DNA from: Chloroflexota bacterium
GTDB lineage: Bacteria; Chloroflexota; Anaerolineae; UBA4142
Direction of reading: 5' to 3'
DNA: 64,000 nucleotides
Assembly: GCA_016208315.1 (NCBI GenBank)
Contig: JACQYF010000128.1
Location: forward strand, 57,653 to 121,652
Below are positions 25,024-33,881 of the stretch, in pieces; position 1 is the stretch's first letter, and each line of letters starts with the position of its first letter. The notes under the pieces are model-generated. The model was not told the origin of the DNA and did no database searches. It worked only from the letters and a program-made list of their open reading frames with translations. Position numbers and translations under genes: made by a program.

Positions 25024-26403
25024 ATGAAACGCCTGTTTATTTTACTCGCGTTGGTGATGACTGCATTCCTGGTCGTTTCACCGCTCCAAGCGGCTGATCC
25101 GATTACAGTCGTCTCCAACAAATTCATCAATAATTTCCGCAGAAACCTCCAGTTCCAGGTGGAAGCGCAGAGCAGCGCCAAGATTGACCAGATTGCGTTA
25201 TTGATCCAGCTGGACGGCGTGTCGTCGAGCGTGCGCCAGATCCCCAAATTCGAACCCGATTTGAAGGTGCAAGCCATGTACGAATGGCCGCTGAACACGC
25301 AGTACCTTCCGCCGGGCGTGAACGGCCAATTTTGGTGGACGATCCAGGACAGCGCGGGCAATCAATTGCAGACCCCCAAGCAGTCTTTCCGCGTGGAAGA
25401 TCCCGCGCACAAGTGGCAAAAGCTCTCCAACGACAAGTTGGTCCTGTACTGGTACGCCGGCGGCGATGCCTTTGGCAAGGCCTTGTTTGACAAGGGCGTC
25501 GAGACCATGCAGTTTCTGGAAAAGGATATCGGCGTGAGCGTTGATCGCCAGATCCAAATCCTGATCTATGGCGACCGCGCCTCTTTTAGGAGCGCGCTTT
25601 CTGACGGCGCTCAGGAATGGACGGGCGGCCAGGCCTTTCCCGATTATGGTATCGTGGTCATCAACATCGAGCCGAACAACCTGGACTGGGGCAAGGATGC
25701 GGCCGCGCACGAATTGGCTCATCAGGTGCTGCACCAAAAAGTCAAAGGGCCACTGGGCGATTTTTCGCTCCCCAAGTGGATGGACGAAGGATTGGCGGTA
25801 TACTATGAGAATCCTGGCAAGCTGGACAGCCAGTTCTCCACTCCAGTGCGCCGCGCGATCCAAAATGATACGCTCATTCCGCTCCGCTCGCTCAACAGCA
25901 ACTTTCCGGCTGACCCCGCGGCCGCGAATCTTTCCTACGGCGAAAGTTGGAGCGTCGTAGATTTCATCATCCGCCAATACGGGAAAGACAAAGTGGCGCA
26001 GATGCTCCAGGAATTCAAGGCCGGCGCGTTTTACGATGACGTCCTCAGAAAGGTTCTCGGCGTAGACATTGATGGGTTGGAAACCGAGTGGCGCAAAGAC
26101 ATTGGCGCCAAACCCCGCGTCATTCCTACGCGTTCGAACGCGCCGGCCACCGCGTTCCCAACCTTCAGCTTATCTACGGACGACAGTCCCCCTCCAACCA
26201 CCGCGCCCGGGGCCGCGGCCACGGCGACACCGCGACCTGTCGCGGTGAACGCGACGCCGGCCGCGCCGGCAACTTCTGCGCCCGATGGTCGTCCGCCGAG
26301 CGCGCCATCCAACCCGACCGTGAATCTGTGTGGCGGCGCGGCTGGCTTGATCGTCCTCGGCGGCTTTGGGGCGGCGGCCTGGAAGCGAAGGCGGGTCCGA
26401 TAG
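25024..26403 (+). CDS. Exported zinc metallopeptidase (peptidase MA-like) with C-terminal membrane anchor
   Basis: 459 residues from ATG 25024 with AGAGGA upstream. Signal peptide at 1-24 (ending LQAAD); N-terminal beta domain (25-130); a metallopeptidase domain with the zinc motif AAHELAHQVLHQ (about 230-241) and downstream WMDEGLAVYYE carrying the third ligand Glu. A Pro/Ala/Thr stalk (about 370-425) leads to a membrane helix (AGLIVLGGFGAAAW) and a KRRRVR stop-transfer tail. Active outside the membrane; substrate unknown. Confidence 0.87.
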   Translation: MKRLFILLALVMTAFLVVSPLQAADPITVVSNKFINNFRRNLQFQVEAQSSAKIDQIALLIQLDGVSSSVRQIPKFEPDLKVQAMYEWPLNTQYLPPGVNGQFWWTIQDSAGNQLQTPKQSFRVEDPAHKWQKLSNDKLVLYWYAGGDAFGKALFDKGVETMQFLEKDIGVSVDRQIQILIYGDRASFRSALSDGAQEWTGGQAFPDYGIVVINIEPNNLDWGKDAAAHELAHQVLHQKVKGPLGDFSLPKWMDEGLAVYYENPGKLDSQFSTPVRRAIQNDTLIPLRSLNSNFPADPAAANLSYGESWSVVDFIIRQYGKDKVAQMLQEFKAGAFYDDVLRKVLGVDIDGLETEWRKDIGAKPRVIPTRSNAPATAFPTFSLSTDDSPPPTTAPGAAATATPRPVAVNATPAAPATSAPDGRPPSAPSNPTVNLCGGAAGLIVLGGFGAAAWKRRRVR

Positions 26404-26431
26404 CAAGCAGCATGAGTCGCTAGAGAATGGA

Positions 26432-26475
26432 AGGGCGATGTTCGCAAATCGTATCTGCGAACATCGCCCTTGTGT
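26432..26475 (+). terminator. Rho-independent-like terminator after the peptidase gene
   Basis: Perfect 15-bp stem agggcgatgttcgca / tgcgaacatcgccct (26432-26446, 26456-26470) with a nine-base loop, followed by tgtgttt. Confidence 0.75.
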
Positions 26476-26566
26476 TTCTCGCCGTACTCCATTCGGAGTG
26501 AAATAACGTTTTCCCGCTCGCGTCGTTAAAACCCATAAAGGGATGGATAGAAACGGAGGTGCGATT

Positions 26567-27013
26567 ATGCCGAGTGTTGATCCGGTGGATCGTCGCGAAG
26601 AGGTGCGCGTTGTCGAGGAACCGGCGGTGGAGCGGACACAAGTCTACGAGGAAGATGTCGCGGCGAGCCAGCGTAACACGCTCTATCAGCTCTCTGCGTT
26701 TATTGGTCTATTGTTTGGCATCCTGGAAGGGCTGATTGGAATTCGGATATTGCTCAAGCTGATCGGCGCGAATGCCGCGAACGCGTTCGCCAGTTTTGTC
26801 TACAGCATCACGGATCTTTTCCTGTGGCCTTTCGCCGGTTTGACGGCGACTCCGGCGGTAGGCGGTATGGTGCTCGAGATTTCCTCGATCATCGCGATGA
26901 TCGTGTACGCGCTCATCGCGTGGGCGGTGATCCAACTGTTGTGGGTGCTGCTCTATCACCCGTCGGTTCGGAGAGTCTCGACCTACGAACGCGACCGTAG
27001 GATCCGCTATTGA
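26567..27013 (+). CDS. YggT-family membrane protein
   Basis: 148 residues; ATG 26567 follows GGAGGTG. A charged cytoplasmic N-terminus of about 45 residues (REEVRVVEEPAVERTQ) precedes two YggT membrane segments (LSAFIGLLFGILEGLIGIR and LEISSIIAMIVYALIAWAV) with the family's R-ILLKL and D-FLWPF spacing. A role in membrane protein or osmotic homeostasis is suspected for the family; no gene context helps here. Confidence 0.87.
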   Translation: MPSVDPVDRREEVRVVEEPAVERTQVYEEDVAASQRNTLYQLSAFIGLLFGILEGLIGIRILLKLIGANAANAFASFVYSITDLFLWPFAGLTATPAVGGMVLEISSIIAMIVYALIAWAVIQLLWVLLYHPSVRRVSTYERDRRIRY

Positions 27014-27020
27014 ACTAGTG

Positions 27021-27053
27021 AAAAGCCCGGCTTGTCGCAGAAGCCGGGCTTTT
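27021..27053. terminator. Bidirectional terminator between yggT and rnz
   Basis: aaaagcccggctt / aagccgggctttt (27021-27033, 27041-27053) with a seven-base loop gives a T-run on both strands, serving the two convergent genes. Confidence 0.9.
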
Positions 27054-27057
27054 GCTG

Positions 27058-27984
27058 TCATTCGCTTTCTGCTAGCCGCCTTACGATCGCGCGGTCCAAG
27101 TCATTGGCGACGATTGTGTTCGGAAAGATTGCGCGGGCTTCCGCGGCGATGGCGCCACCGGAATAACGCCGCGAGATGTGGGTCAAATAGAGTTTGCTCA
27201 CGTTGGCCTCGCGCGCGCACGTCGCCGATTCCGCGGCGGTGATATGTCCGAACTTGCGCGCGATCTGCGTGTCCTCCGCGAGGTATGTCGCTTCCATCAC
27301 GAGAGCGTCGGCGTCGCGCGCCGGTTCGAATACCTCGTCAACGCGCGCGATGTCGCCCACGTACACGAACTTGGTGCCGCGCACGGGCGGCCCCAAGACC
27401 TCGCCAGGGTGTACGACGCGTCCATTCGCGAGCGTAATCGCTTCACCGGCGACCAGCCGCTTGCGTTCAGGCCCGGCCGGCACGCCCAATTTCTCGGCCT
27501 CTTCGACGAGAAATGGGCGTCTCGTTTTCTCCTGGAAAACATATCCAAAACAGCCGCTCCCGCGATGCAAGACGGAGAAGGCATCAATCGTCAGGTTTTT
27601 CTTTTCGATCAAGCGTCCCGGCTTTACCTCGACGAACTGGATGTCTATATCCACCTCTTTGCTGCGGAGGACGACCTTCATTAAATCTCGGACGCGGTCG
27701 AGCGCCCAACGCCCGCCGAAGATTTCCATACTTGAAATTTGCTCCCAACGTCCAAACGTGGAGGCGATCCCGCCCAAGCCAAGGATGTGATCGAGGTGGC
27801 CGTGCGTGAGAAAAATGCGGCGCAGGTCTTTGAAACCCAAGCCGCTCTGCAAAATCTGACGCTGCGTCCCCTCCGCGCAATCGAGCAGAAAACGCTCGCC
27901 TTCGTGGATCAGCAGCGTCGAAGTCATATTCCGCTCAACGCTGGGCGCAGAGGCGGACGTGCCGAGGAAACATACTTCAAACAT
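27058..27984 (-). CDS. rnz: Ribonuclease Z
   Basis: 308 residues, metallo-beta-lactamase fold. FLGTSASAPSVERN at the start, DCAEGTQRQ, the zinc motif LTHGHLDHILGLGGI (about 60-74), a flexible-arm region, VYVGDIAR, and the late ligand LTHISRRYS. It removes 3' trailers from tRNA precursors lacking encoded CCA. Length is typical of the short-form bacterial enzyme. It shares a terminator with convergent yggT. Confidence 0.95.
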   Translation of the reverse strand: MFEVCFLGTSASAPSVERNMTSTLLIHEGERFLLDCAEGTQRQILQSGLGFKDLRRIFLTHGHLDHILGLGGIASTFGRWEQISSMEIFGGRWALDRVRDLMKVVLRSKEVDIDIQFVEVKPGRLIEKKNLTIDAFSVLHRGSGCFGYVFQEKTRRPFLVEEAEKLGVPAGPERKRLVAGEAITLANGRVVHPGEVLGPPVRGTKFVYVGDIARVDEVFEPARDADALVMEATYLAEDTQIARKFGHITAAESATCAREANVSKLYLTHISRRYSGGAIAAEARAIFPNTIVANDLDRAIVRRLAESE

Positions 27985-28089
27985 AGTCTATTTTCTACGA
28001 TGAGGTTTTCGTCTTGATGCTTTGGGGACGGACACTCTTGCCATTATTATCCATCCCGCACTGGAGCATACCCGACTATGTTGATACTG

Positions 28090-29826
28090 TCAATCCCTCA
28101 GTTGCTCCAGTTCCCAGACTTGTTCGACCTGCTCGCGACCTTTGACTTTGAGCTTTGGAATCGCCGTTGCTTTCGCCAACGCGCGAATCTGCCCGTGCGC
28201 GGCGTCGCTCAACAAAATCTGTCCGCCGGCCGCGTTCTCCTGCAAGCGCTTTGCCAGGTTGACAGCATCGCCAATCGCCGTGAAATTCATCTGCTGATTC
28301 GTTCCCACATTGCCCACGACCGCGTCACCCGTGTGAATGCCAATGCCGTAATTTAGCCGCAGGGCGGCCGGCAATTGAGCGTGCAAACGACTTACCGCCG
28401 CGCGCATCTCCAGCGCGGCACGCGCGGCGCGCAGGACGTGATCTTGTTGCGATAACGGCGCATTGAAAATCGCCATGACGGCATCGCCCATGAACTTGTC
28501 GAGCGTGCCTTCGTATTTGAGAATCGTATCCGCGGCGACGGCCAGATATTGGTTGAGAATGTCCACAAGTTCTTCCGGCGGGAGCGACTCGCTGAAACGT
28601 GTGAAACCGCGAATATCCGCGAACAAGATCGTAATCTCTTGGCGATGCCCGCCGAGCCGCAATTGGTCAGGGTTGGATGGCAGCCGGTCCACCACGGCGG
28701 GCGACACGTAGCGGCGAAACATCTCGCGCGTCGCTTCCAGTTGGCGCATTTCCGTCACATCATCTACGACGATTGTGATGCCCTGCGGCTCGTCCGCGGC
28801 GTCGCGCAGCGAGGACACGCTGAAATTGAGATGGACGGTCCCGCGGGTCGGGAGGTCGGACTGGATTTCCGCCGCGCTGGAGCGTCTTTCCGCGCGCTTG
28901 ACTTGCTCGACGAGATACGGCAGCGGCGTCGAGGACAGCGACGCGAGCGTTTGGTAGTAGGGCTGGCCCAGCGATTGCGCGGCCGGCATCGCAAAAATGC
29001 CTTCAGCCGCGCGATTGAACGCGGTGACGCGGTCTGAGAGGTCGGTCGCGATGACGCCGGACGCGATGGAGGCAAAAATATTATCCTGAAATGTTTTGAG
29101 CGCGCCGATTTCGTTCATTTTTTGGCGCACGCTCGCAAACAAGCGGGCGTTGTCAATCGCGATGGCGGCTTGATCGGCAAAGGCGCGCAGGGCTTGGGCG
29201 TCCTCCGGCTGGAACAAACCGGCCCGCAGGCGATTGTCCACATACACCACGCCGATCACGCGGTCCTTGACCTTGAGGGGATGGCAGAGAATCGAACGGA
29301 GGTGGAGACTGACGACGCTGTCTTGATCGGAAAAGCGCGGGTCGCGCAGCGCATCGGTGGTGATGACCGGCTGGCCGGTTTCCGCGACGCGTTGGATGAT
29401 GCTGCGGCTCACCTCGAACGTGGGCCGCGCGATGGTATCGCGATCCATGTTGCGGGCGACTTGAAACTCCAATTTGCCGGTCGTTTCATCGGCGAGCATC
29501 AAGAAACCGCGCTCGGCGCGCGTCACCTGGATGATGACGTCCATCGCGCGGTTGAGCACCTCGACCAATTCGAGCGTCGAGTTGAGCGCGCGGCTGACCT
29601 CGAACCAACCTTCGAGTTGGGCGCGCTCTTTCTCCTGCTGTTCTAGCTCGGCGTTCAGGCGATCGAGAAAGTTGCCCAACTGGGCCAGGCGCTGGGCCAT
29701 CTCGTCTAGTTGGGGTAACGCGCCGCGCCGCGCGTCTATCCAGCTCGCGAGGTCGCCCAGGCCGCGCCGCAGTTCGGCAATGTCGCCGCGCGCGCGTTCA
29801 ATTGTCGAAGTTGTAAGTTGAGTCAT
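28090..29826 (-). CDS. Class III adenylate cyclase with GAF and PAS domains
   Basis: 578 residues from ATG 29826. Order: coiled coil (about 10-70), GAF (about 75-225), PAS (about 240-355), cyclase domain (about 390-560). Both metal Asp residues are present in LFADIRGFT and KFMGDAVMAIF; the Lys of the latter and the Asp of IGDAVNLA are the usual adenine-specifying pair, and Asn/Arg for the transition state lie in VNLAKRLQ. So it should make cAMP. No membrane segment: a cytoplasmic sensor of a small ligand. Its neighbours are kinases and a 4xCNBD protein. Confidence 0.9.
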   Translation of the reverse strand: MTQLTTSTIERARGDIAELRRGLGDLASWIDARRGALPQLDEMAQRLAQLGNFLDRLNAELEQQEKERAQLEGWFEVSRALNSTLELVEVLNRAMDVIIQVTRAERGFLMLADETTGKLEFQVARNMDRDTIARPTFEVSRSIIQRVAETGQPVITTDALRDPRFSDQDSVVSLHLRSILCHPLKVKDRVIGVVYVDNRLRAGLFQPEDAQALRAFADQAAIAIDNARLFASVRQKMNEIGALKTFQDNIFASIASGVIATDLSDRVTAFNRAAEGIFAMPAAQSLGQPYYQTLASLSSTPLPYLVEQVKRAERRSSAAEIQSDLPTRGTVHLNFSVSSLRDAADEPQGITIVVDDVTEMRQLEATREMFRRYVSPAVVDRLPSNPDQLRLGGHRQEITILFADIRGFTRFSESLPPEELVDILNQYLAVAADTILKYEGTLDKFMGDAVMAIFNAPLSQQDHVLRAARAALEMRAAVSRLHAQLPAALRLNYGIGIHTGDAVVGNVGTNQQMNFTAIGDAVNLAKRLQENAAGGQILLSDAAHGQIRALAKATAIPKLKVKGREQVEQVWELEQLRD

Positions 29827-29830
29827 AATC

Positions 29831-29905
29831 GGGTGTGGGGGTGTGGGGGTGTGGGAGTGTAGGGGCGGGATCGCCCCGCCCCTACACTCCCACACCCCCA
29901 CACTC
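29831..29905. repeat. Long palindrome with gtaggggcggg core
   Basis: gtgtgggagtgtaggggcggg pairs with its complement across a four-base centre near 29871, arms about 30 bp. It lies between the cyclase and the TPR kinase and overlaps the kinase stop codon. Its core is the same word as in the coding elements at 2371 and 30716. Confidence 0.85.
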
Positions 29906-31649
29906 ATTTGCTCCCCAGAGCTTGCAATTGTTTGAGCGCCTGGTCTTTCAAGTCGGCAGGCGTATCCGGGTTGCTGGCGACCATCTGAAACTGACGCTTG
30001 GCTTCGTCGTTGGCGCCGCGCTGCATCGCCAACATCCCCAAGCCGAAATGGGCCTCCGGTAGGTTGGGATCAATCACGATGGCGCGTGAATACTCGCGCA
30101 GAGCGTCGGCGACCTTGCCCTGCAATCGATAATACTCGCCCATCCGCCACATGGCTTGCGCCGAGTTCGCGTCAAGACGCAGCGTTTTTTCGATGATCAG
30201 CCGCGCGTCGTCGTATTTCTTTTGTTTGAGTAGAACGTCGGCCTGAGACAACAGCAGGTCTTGGTTGTCGTTGAGCACCCGCCAGCCGCTCTGATAATAC
30301 TTGAGCGCGCGGTCCAAGTCCTCCGCGCTTTCGGCCAGCGCGCCCGCGTGCAAATATGGCTCGGCCAACTTGGGATCGAGCTTGATGGCCTGGTCGTATT
30401 CGGCGTAGGCCTCGGGATATTGCTTGCGCTTGGCCAGCGCATCGGCGAATTGGAGGTGCGCCTGTGGGTCCTGCGGATGCGCGTTCGCGTTGTCGCGCGC
30501 GGCTTTGAGCGCATCGGCTTGCTGGCTCGCTTGCGATTGAAAGGGTCTGAGCACATCCTTCAGGTTGCCGGGCTGACTATAATGGAAGGCGGCAGCGCAG
30601 GCGAGCATGACGACTGCGATAACTCCGATCAACGCGCAAGGGATCAGGAGGCGCGGTCGCTTGGGCCGGGGCGTGGCGATAGGCGCGGGGGGCGGCGTTG
30701 CCTCACCTCCCTCCCCCCTCTCCTGTAGGGGCGGGGTCACCCCGCCCTTGCCTCGCGCATCGGGCAACCCAACAGGGCGGGGTGACTCCGCCCCTACAGG
30801 AGAGGGGAGAGAGGGAAGGGGGTTGGGGGATAGGAGTGAGGCCGCGAGCGCCGCCATCAACTCGCCCGCGCTGGCAAAGCGCGCGTTGGAATCTTTTGCC
30901 AGCGCCTTGAGCAGCACGCGTTCTAGATCCGGCGAAAGATTGGGATTGATCGTGGTGGGTAGGGGCAGCGGGGTGTAAATGTGATCGTGAATCACGGCAT
31001 ACGGCGTGTCCGCGCTGAACGGCACGCGGCCCGTCAACATTTCAAAGAGGACGACGCCGAGCGAATAGATGTCACTGCGCTCGTCGGCAGGCGCGCCCTT
31101 GGCTTGCTCCGGCGAAATATATTGCGGCGTGCCGATCAACATATCTTGCGACAAGGTCGAGTCGCCGGCTTGCGCGAGACGCGCTAATCCGAAATCGGCG
31201 AGGAAGATGTGTCCGTCATTCGCGAGGATGATGTTCGACGGCTTGATGTCGCGGTGGAGAATGCCTTGCGCGTGCGCGTACGCGAGCGCCTCGGTGACGG
31301 GCCGCAGGATCGCCAGCACGCGCTCGTAGGGTAGGATGCCCTCACGCAAGGTCGCCTTGAGCGTTTTGCCTTCGACGTAGCGGATGACGAGATAGGGTGT
31401 GCCCTGGTGTTCGGCGAAATCGTGAATGGGGATGATGTTGGGGTGGTCGAGCTTGGCGACGATACGCGCCTCGCGCTCAAAGCGCGCGAGGAAATTCGGG
31501 TCTTCTTTGAACGCCGGGTGAAGGACTTTGATCGCCACGTAACGGTCGAGCGCGGCGTGGTATGCCTTGAACACCGTGGCCATGCCGCCCTGTCCAAGCT
31601 GTTCGATGATCCGATAGGGACCGATATTTTCGCCCGGCATGAACGTCAT
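29904..31649 (-). CDS. Membrane Ser/Thr protein kinase with C-terminal TPR domain
   Basis: 581 residues. Kinase domain about 10-265: GQGGMATVFKA (P-loop), YVAIKVL, HRDIKPSNI catalytic loop, ADFGLARL, and GTPQYISPEQAKG. Next is a linker (about 275-325) encoded by a large palindromic repeat, then a membrane helix (LIPCALIGVIAVVMLACAA, about 333-351), and outside the membrane four to five TPRs to the end. PknB-like receptor kinase whose TPR part could sense envelope proteins. The first ATG (31649) has GAGGAAT upstream. Confidence 0.93.
   Translation of the reverse strand: MTFMPGENIGPYRIIEQLGQGGMATVFKAYHAALDRYVAIKVLHPAFKEDPNFLARFEREARIVAKLDHPNIIPIHDFAEHQGTPYLVIRYVEGKTLKATLREGILPYERVLAILRPVTEALAYAHAQGILHRDIKPSNIILANDGHIFLADFGLARLAQAGDSTLSQDMLIGTPQYISPEQAKGAPADERSDIYSLGVVLFEMLTGRVPFSADTPYAVIHDHIYTPLPLPTTINPNLSPDLERVLLKALAKDSNARFASAGELMAALAASLLSPNPLPSLPSPVGAESPRPVGLPDARGKGGVTPPLQERGEGGEATPPPAPIATPRPKRPRLLIPCALIGVIAVVMLACAAAFHYSQPGNLKDVLRPFQSQASQQADALKAARDNANAHPQDPQAHLQFADALAKRKQYPEAYAEYDQAIKLDPKLAEPYLHAGALAESAEDLDRALKYYQSGWRVLNDNQDLLLSQADVLLKQKKYDDARLIIEKTLRLDANSAQAMWRMGEYYRLQGKVADALREYSRAIVIDPNLPEAHFGLGMLAMQRGANDEAKRQFQMVASNPDTPADLKDQALKQLQALGSK
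30716..30806. repeat. In-frame palindromic element with 33-bp arms in the kinase linker
   Basis: Arms 30716-30748 and 30774-30806 are complementary with one mismatch and contain tgtaggggcggggtcaccc. On the minus strand the element is translated and gives GGVTPPLQERGEGG, a peptide that also occurs (GGVTPPL) in the toroid protein at 2371. Confidence 0.9.
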
Positions 31650-31654
31650 TGGTT

Positions 31655-31718
31655 ATTCCTCACATGTAGGACAAATTGTCGAAGATCCCCGAAATAAAAT
31701 GGAGGGGAACAATTTGTC
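31655..31718. repeat. Intergenic inverted repeat gtaggacaaattgt / acaatttgtcctac
   Basis: Arms around 31667-31681 and 31709-31725 flank about 28 bases between the two kinase genes. It overlaps the stop of the beta-propeller kinase. Related to the palindromes at 22715, 51185 and 59186. Confidence 0.6.
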
Positions 31719-33707
31719 CTACGGCGCCGTACTAAGGGATTCGCGCCCCCAGGAAATGCTCGCGGGGGTATTGTTGATGAGCAGCCGCGGGTTCGAGCCG
31801 TCCGCGCGCATGACAAAGATGGCCCAGCCCGCGCCATTTTGGTCGGAACGCCAGAAAACAAAACTGCCGTCGCGTGACCACGTCGGCTGTCCGTCGTTGT
31901 TTTTGCCCGTGGTCAGTTGTTTGACTCCGGTCCCGTCCGCATTGACCACAAAGACATTGATGTGCCCTTTGCCGTCATCGGCCTGGTAAACGATTTTGTC
32001 GCCCCGCGGCGACCACTGCGGATTGGCGCCGTTGTCGCGCGTAATTATCGTCGAGGTTTTGGTCCGCACGTCGAAGAGAAACAGACCGCATTGGTTGGTG
32101 GTCGGATGGCAAGACGTGTAAGCAAGCCGGTTGCCGTCGGGCGACCACGCCGGATTAAAGCCCACCGTTAGCTCGGCGACATTCGTCCCGTCCGCGCTGG
32201 CCGTAAAAATCGAGCCGCTCTTTTTTAGATTGCCGCGAAAATAGGCCAGCCGTTTCGAATCAGGCGACCACTGCACGCAGCACGTATCGGCCGAGCCGAC
32301 CACCAAGCGCGCGCCGCTGCCATCGCTATTCGCCACATAGACGCCGTCCGGCGATTTAAGCCGAACGTAGGCGAGCTGTTTGCCGTCGGGCGAGAACGCC
32401 GGCCAGATCGCCGAGTCGGCAATTTGCCGCGCGTCCGAGCCGTTCGCGTTCGCGATCCAAACCGAGTGTTGCTCGACGCGTTCTCCGGTCGCGACGCTGT
32501 AGGCGATTTTGCCGCGCGGCGAGTCGCTCGCGAGGGTCGGAATCGCGATGGGCCGGAGGGGTGTCGCTGTTGCCGGCGCGATGGACGCGACGGGCGCGGT
32601 GCTTGTCGGCGCGAGCGGAGTTGCAGTGGGGAGGACGCTGGCGGCAATCGTCCGCGTGGATGTCGCGGCAGGTTGATTCAGCGCGATGAATGGAAACTGT
32701 TTGCTGAGCGCGGCAAACGTCATCGAGCAGACGGCGACGAGGCAGACCGCTAGGACGCCGACGGCGATCAAGGCCAAGCGTTTGTGCGGAATTCCGGTTC
32801 TTGGCGCGGTCCTGGAATCCGGTGAGCCGGATTGGAACGGATTCAAGACAATGGGGACCGCATTTGGGTCTTCGACCGTCTGTGGCCCGCGGACCGCATT
32901 CTCAAGCGCCGTGACCATGTCGCTAATGCTGGCGTAGCGTTCCGCGCGATCCTTAGCCAGGGCCTTTGCCAGGACCTGCTCGACCGCGAGGGGGATTTCG
33001 GGGTTGAGCGCGCGCGGCGCGGGCAGCGGGTCGTTGATGTGCGCCATGATGGTCGCGTACGGCGTGTCGCCCTGGAACGGCACATGGTGGGTGAACATTT
33101 CGTACAAAACGGCGCCGAACGAATAAATGTCCGAGCGCTCGTCTACCGGTTCACTTTTCGCTTGCTCCGGCGAAATGTATTGCGGTGAGCCGATGAGCAT
33201 ATCGCGCGACATGGTGGATTCGCTGCTGTGCGCGAGCCGCGCCAGACCGAAATCGGTGAGATAGCAATTCCCTTCTTCGTCTATCAGGATGTTCGACGGT
33301 TTGACGTCGCGATGGAGAACGCCGTGCGCGTGGGCATACGTCAGGGCCGCGCCGATGGCGCGCGCTGTTTCGAGGATGCGTTCGGTGCTCAGTTTCTGCG
33401 CCTGCAGAATCTGCTTCAGGGTCTGGCCTTGAATAAAGCGCATCACGAGATAAGGCAATCCATCGCATTCGCCAAAGTCAAACACGCTGACGATGTTCGG
33501 GTGATTGAGTTTGGCGAGGATCGCCGCTTCGCGATTCAAGCGGGCGAGGAACGCTTCGTCGTTCTTGAGCGCGGGGTGAATCACCTTCAGCGCGACGTCG
33601 CGGTCGAGCGTGAGTTGATGCGCTTTGTATATCGTCGCCATCCCACCCTGGCCGAGGTAGGCGCTGATCTGGTAGGGGCCGACATTTTCGCCGACGGCAA
33701 ATCCCAT
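31719..33707 (-). CDS. Membrane Ser/Thr protein kinase with C-terminal WD40/TolB-like beta-propeller
   Basis: 662 residues from ATG 33707 (GGAG nine bases upstream; a TTG at 33725 is possible). Kinase domain about 8-265: GQGGMATIYKA, VALKVIH, HRDVKPSNILI, TDFGLARLAH. A membrane helix lies near 315-340 (LALIAVGVLAVCLVAVCSM), then an Ala/Thr/Pro stalk. About six PD40-type repeats follow with the pattern P-xWSPDGxxLAY (IWPAFSPDGKQLAYV, VQWSPDSKRLAYF, NPQWSPRGDKIVYQ). It is a receptor-type kinase with an external propeller, 69 bases upstream of the TPR kinase and similar to it. Confidence 0.93.
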   Translation of the reverse strand: MGFAVGENVGPYQISAYLGQGGMATIYKAHQLTLDRDVALKVIHPALKNDEAFLARLNREAAILAKLNHPNIVSVFDFGECDGLPYLVMRFIQGQTLKQILQAQKLSTERILETARAIGAALTYAHAHGVLHRDVKPSNILIDEEGNCYLTDFGLARLAHSSESTMSRDMLIGSPQYISPEQAKSEPVDERSDIYSFGAVLYEMFTHHVPFQGDTPYATIMAHINDPLPAPRALNPEIPLAVEQVLAKALAKDRAERYASISDMVTALENAVRGPQTVEDPNAVPIVLNPFQSGSPDSRTAPRTGIPHKRLALIAVGVLAVCLVAVCSMTFAALSKQFPFIALNQPAATSTRTIAASVLPTATPLAPTSTAPVASIAPATATPLRPIAIPTLASDSPRGKIAYSVATGERVEQHSVWIANANGSDARQIADSAIWPAFSPDGKQLAYVRLKSPDGVYVANSDGSGARLVVGSADTCCVQWSPDSKRLAYFRGNLKKSGSIFTASADGTNVAELTVGFNPAWSPDGNRLAYTSCHPTTNQCGLFLFDVRTKTSTIITRDNGANPQWSPRGDKIVYQADDGKGHINVFVVNADGTGVKQLTTGKNNDGQPTWSRDGSFVFWRSDQNGAGWAIFVMRADGSNPRLLINNTPASISWGRESLSTAP

Positions 33708-33722
33708 GCAACTGGCTCCATT

Positions 33723-33775
33723 CAAGGGCGACCACGAGGGTCAAGGGCGACCACGAGGGTCGCCCCTACAACTAC
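33723..33775. repeat. Repeat with ggcgaccacgagggtc units
   Basis: Two direct copies of caagggcgaccacgagggtc followed by the complementary gcccctac; it overlaps the presumed leader of the propeller kinase. Confidence 0.6.
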
Positions 33776-33781
33776 CACGCG

Positions 33782-33810
33782 ATTATATCGCAGAACGCGG
33801 AAATCCCCAA
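33782..33810 (-). promoter_or_regulatory. Putative promoter of the propeller kinase
   Basis: Minus strand TTGGGG (33805-33810), 17 bases, TATAAT (33782-33787). The -35 is weak. Confidence 0.5.
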
Positions 33811-33881
33811 AAAGAAACAAATAGGGCGGACTGTTCCATCCGCCCTCCAATCTCCAATCTCTAATCTCTGATCTCCGATCT

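Noticed and set aside
29831..29905. The long palindrome as an intrinsic terminator
   Set aside because: There is no T-run on either side, and the same core occurs inside coding regions.
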